Below are positions 5,433-7,805 of a stretch of 7,805 nt of DNA, in pieces. Within the stretch, counting starts at the first letter, position 1; each line of letters begins with the position of its first letter. The notes beneath the pieces were generated by a model. That model had not been told where the DNA came from. It saw only the letters and a program-made list of their open reading frames with translations, and ran no database searches. Source of the stretch: Spirochaetales bacterium. Its GTDB lineage: Bacteria > Spirochaetota > Spirochaetia > Sphaerochaetales > Sphaerochaetaceae. Both the position numbers and the translations under genes were made by a program. The DNA lies in the NCBI GenBank assembly GCA_022771185.1, contig JALFCJ010000267.1, positions 1 through 7,805 of the forward strand. The letters are read 5' to 3'.

Positions 5433-6695
5433 ATGAAAACTATTAAAGAAATTAAACAAGAAATGCTTACTACGATTAGGGATTATATAATCCCATTTTG
5501 GCTTGATAATTCTGTCGATACTCAATATGGCGGATACATTACAAGTTTTGATGAAAATGGAAAATTTGATGGTAATGGAATAAAAAACATAGTTACACAA
5601 TCAAGAATGGTATGGGGTTTTTCTTACTTGCTCGATTTTGCAAAAGAAGAAGATAAAGCTCGTATGAAAGAAGCAGCACGTCAAGGCGCCGAATACTTGA
5701 TGGACCAATTTTGGGATAAAGAATATGGTGGATTTTATTGGCTATTAAATAGAGATGGATCAATTGCAGACCCTTCAAAACTAACATATGGAGAGGGCTT
5801 TGGTGTATATGCTCTAGCTCAGTATTATCTTACTTATGGTGATAAAAAGGCTCTTGAGGTTGCAGAAAAAGCATTTGACCTTATCCAAAAGTATTCAACA
5901 GATACTTACCGAGGTGGTTATTACGAAAATGTTGAAAGAGATTGGAGCTTATCACCTGCAGGAGCTTATGCTGGTGATAGAAAGAGCTTAGATATTCACA
6001 TGCATTTACTTGAAGCTTGGACAACCTTATATCAAGCAACAGGAAAAGAAATTCATAAACGAAAGCTTCAAGAGTCATGGGATATTATCAAGACTTACAT
6101 GATTAATAAAGAAGATGGTTATGGCTTAAATCAATTTGACCTCTATTTTAATCAAATTCCTGCAATCAATATAAAGAGAACTTGGAATGCTGAAAGAGAG
6201 ACAAATGAGACTATTTCAACTCCTACTAATACAACAAGCTATGGCCATAATGTTGAGCTAAGTTGGCTTGCTGACCATGCCTTGAATATACTTGGTTGTA
6301 GAGCTGATGATGATAATTTAATTCTAATTAAGTTCCTCGACCATGCTTTAGCCCACGGTTGGGATTATGAAAATGGTGGTGTATTCCGTGATGGCGTTGG
6401 TAATGGTGATGCGTTAGTTACCGATAAAGAGTGGTGGCAAAACTTTGAATCATTAACAGGTTTCTTAAATGGATATGTAATGACAGGAAACAGTAAGTAT
6501 TTCGAAACATTTGCAGCTCTATGGGAGTTTGATAAAAACAACTTCATGAATTATGAGGTCGGTGAATCAAGACAATTATTAGATAAAAAAGGAAATCCTC
6601 TTGTAAGTAATATTGGTAATCCTTGGAAGGGAATTTACCACACAGGAAGAGCTTTTGCTGAGTGTATAAGGAGACTTAGCACTTTAGAAAAATAG
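5433..6695 (+). CDS. AGE-family sugar 2-epimerase/isomerase
   Basis: A cytosolic (alpha/alpha)6-barrel enzyme of the N-acylglucosamine 2-epimerase / cellobiose 2-epimerase / mannose isomerase family, 420 residues. Features seen: QSRMVW (56-61, usually HSR), YGEGFGVYALAQYY (119-132), H191 in HLLEAW, SYGH with H272 and E276, a WW pair with E339 (334-339), and PWKGIYHTGR with W398, H403 and R405. The three histidines correspond to the catalytic set of the family, and H272 to H403 are 131 apart as I remember for cellobiose 2-epimerases. About 22 extra residues lie before SYGH (240-268). The preceding codon but one is a stop, so no upstream start is possible, yet there is no Shine-Dalgarno before this ATG. 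The neighbours are a LacI repressor and a CUT2 monosaccharide importer, which makes a monosaccharide substrate, such as an aldose-ketose pair, more likely than cellobiose. The exact substrate cannot be read from the sequence. Confidence 0.9.
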   Translation: MKTIKEIKQEMLTTIRDYIIPFWLDNSVDTQYGGYITSFDENGKFDGNGIKNIVTQSRMVWGFSYLLDFAKEEDKARMKEAARQGAEYLMDQFWDKEYGGFYWLLNRDGSIADPSKLTYGEGFGVYALAQYYLTYGDKKALEVAEKAFDLIQKYSTDTYRGGYYENVERDWSLSPAGAYAGDRKSLDIHMHLLEAWTTLYQATGKEIHKRKLQESWDIIKTYMINKEDGYGLNQFDLYFNQIPAINIKRTWNAERETNETISTPTNTTSYGHNVELSWLADHALNILGCRADDDNLILIKFLDHALAHGWDYENGGVFRDGVGNGDALVTDKEWWQNFESLTGFLNGYVMTGNSKYFETFAALWEFDKNNFMNYEVGESRQLLDKKGNPLVSNIGNPWKGIYHTGRAFAECIRRLSTLEK

Positions 6696-6721
6696 GTAAT
6701 AAAGAAAAAAAGGAGATATAG

Positions 6722-7805
6722 ATGGAAGAATACATTGTCAAGATGGAACACATCTGCAAGACATTCCCAGGTGTAAAAGCTTTAGATGACGTATCTTTCA
6801 ACCTTAAGCCAGGTGAGGTAATGGCACTTCTTGGTGAGAATGGTGCAGGTAAATCAACACTTATGAAGATCTTAAGTGGCGTTTACACAAAAGATGAGGG
6901 AACTATCTTAATTGATGGGAAAGAGGTACCTATCATGAATCAGAAAGTTGCTTCTGAGAAAGGAATTGCGATAATACACCAAGAGCTTAATATGTGTCAT
7001 CATCTTACCGTTGCTGAAAACATGTTTTTGGGAAGAGAACCATTAAAGCATGGATTAATTGATACCAAAAAGATGAATAGCGATGCTAAAGACCTTCTTT
7101 TGAAGCTTGGAGTAGACATTGATCCAACAACAATTACTGGAGAACTTCAAGTATCAAAACAGCAGATGGTTGAAATAGCTAAAGCTCTATCAATTAATGC
7201 AAAAGTATTAATAATGGATGAACCTACTTCAGCATTAACAGCAAGAGAAATTGATGAACTTTTTACTATCATCAGACAGCTAAAAGAATCTGGTTGTGGA
7301 ATAGTTTATATTTCACACCGTCTTGAAGAGTTATCACATATCACCGATAGAGTTACTATCATGCGTGACGGCCATTACATCACATCAGGAAACTTTAATG
7401 ATTTCACTATGGATGAAATCATTGCCAACATGGTAGGCCGTGAGATTAAAGAAAAGTATCCTCATGTTGATTGTGCTGTTGGTGAAACTGTATTTGAAGT
7501 CAAAAATCTTAATGCAGGAAGACTTGTTAGAGATATCTCATTTAGTGTCCGTAAAGGTGAGCTTGTAGGTATTGCAGGTCTTATGGGTGCAGGTAGAACT
7601 GAGACAACAAGAGCTATTTTTGGCGCTGATCAAAAAGAAAGTGGAAAAATATTTGTTGAAGGAAAAGAGGTCTTCATAAGAAATCCAAAGGATGCAATTA
7701 AAAATGGTATTGTACTTGCTCCTGAGGATAGAAAGAAAGATGGGTTATGCATAAAGCTTCCTGTTAGAGAAAATATTTCACTTCCAAACCTCGATGGCCT
7801 TACAG
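6722..7805 (+). CDS. Sugar ABC transporter, RbsA/MglA-type double ATPase (5' part)
   Basis: The reading frame is open from the ATG at 6722 to the window edge (361 codons of a usual 490-510). AAGGAG lies six bases before the start and the gene follows the epimerase by 26 bases, so the two are co-transcribed. First ATPase domain: Walker A GENGAGKST (38-46), Q-loop Q87 in IIHQELN, signature LQVSKQQMVEIAKAL (142-156), Walker B VLIMDEPTSAL (162-172) and H-loop H199 in YISHRLEE. Second domain: a degenerate Walker A GLMGAGRTE (286-294) lacking the lysine, as is standard in this family, and PEDRKKDGL. This is the cytoplasmic motor of a CUT2 monosaccharide importer (ribose, galactose, xylose or AI-2 class). 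The permease and binding-protein genes should follow beyond the window. The sugar cannot be told from the ATPase. Confidence 0.95.
   Translation, partial: MEEYIVKMEHICKTFPGVKALDDVSFNLKPGEVMALLGENGAGKSTLMKILSGVYTKDEGTILIDGKEVPIMNQKVASEKGIAIIHQELNMCHHLTVAENMFLGREPLKHGLIDTKKMNSDAKDLLLKLGVDIDPTTITGELQVSKQQMVEIAKALSINAKVLIMDEPTSALTAREIDELFTIIRQLKESGCGIVYISHRLEELSHITDRVTIMRDGHYITSGNFNDFTMDEIIANMVGREIKEKYPHVDCAVGETVFEVKNLNAGRLVRDISFSVRKGELVGIAGLMGAGRTETTRAIFGADQKESGKIFVEGKEVFIRNPKDAIKNGIVLAPEDRKKDGLCIKLPVRENISLPNLDGLT

Overview
The window looks like chromosomal DNA of a low-GC anaerobic gut-type bacterium. The evidence for lineage is mixed. The transposase remnant resembles IS1634-family elements common in Lachnospiraceae-like Bacillota. 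The aspartyl-tRNA synthetase, with its RNHG and INLRDRYG wording, reminds me of spirochaete (Treponema-like) enzymes. Both impressions are from memory, so the phylum stays open.

Region 1 (about 1-2777) is transcribed leftwards and is housekeeping in character. It holds the 5' part of an unrecognised gene (1-194), an OsmC/Ohr-family protein (200-586), a rho-independent terminator (624-655) and aspS (664-2457). The aspS start is set by a strong Shine-Dalgarno. Sampled GC in aspS is close to 50%.

Region 2 (2778-4103) is a decayed IS1634-family transposase, also on the minus strand. It has an in-frame ochre stop just upstream of its first catalytic aspartate and appears truncated at both ends. 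An internal GC-rich block of about 330 bp suggests a mosaic origin. The remnant lies exactly between the housekeeping block and the sugar genes.

Region 3 (about 4270-7805) is transcribed rightwards and is AT-rich (about 32-40% in samples). It is a sugar-utilisation operon: a LacI-family repressor, an AGE-family sugar epimerase/isomerase, and the first 361 codons of an RbsA/MglA-type double-ATPase subunit of a CUT2 monosaccharide ABC importer. Three near-identical 14-bp palindromes, TTGAAACGRTTCAA, mark the regulatory regions. One sits over the predicted lacI transcription start, and two lie 32 bp apart between lacI and the epimerase gene. This makes a self-contained regulon: the repressor controls itself and the epimerase-transporter genes. 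An imported sugar would be epimerised or isomerised at C2, or interconverted between aldose and ketose.

The most interesting points are the operator set, the epimerase start that lacks a Shine-Dalgarno while an orphan perfect one lies upstream of the two operators, and an apparent 22-residue insertion beside the epimerase active site. I saw no CRISPR array, tRNA, rRNA or obvious novel defence system.
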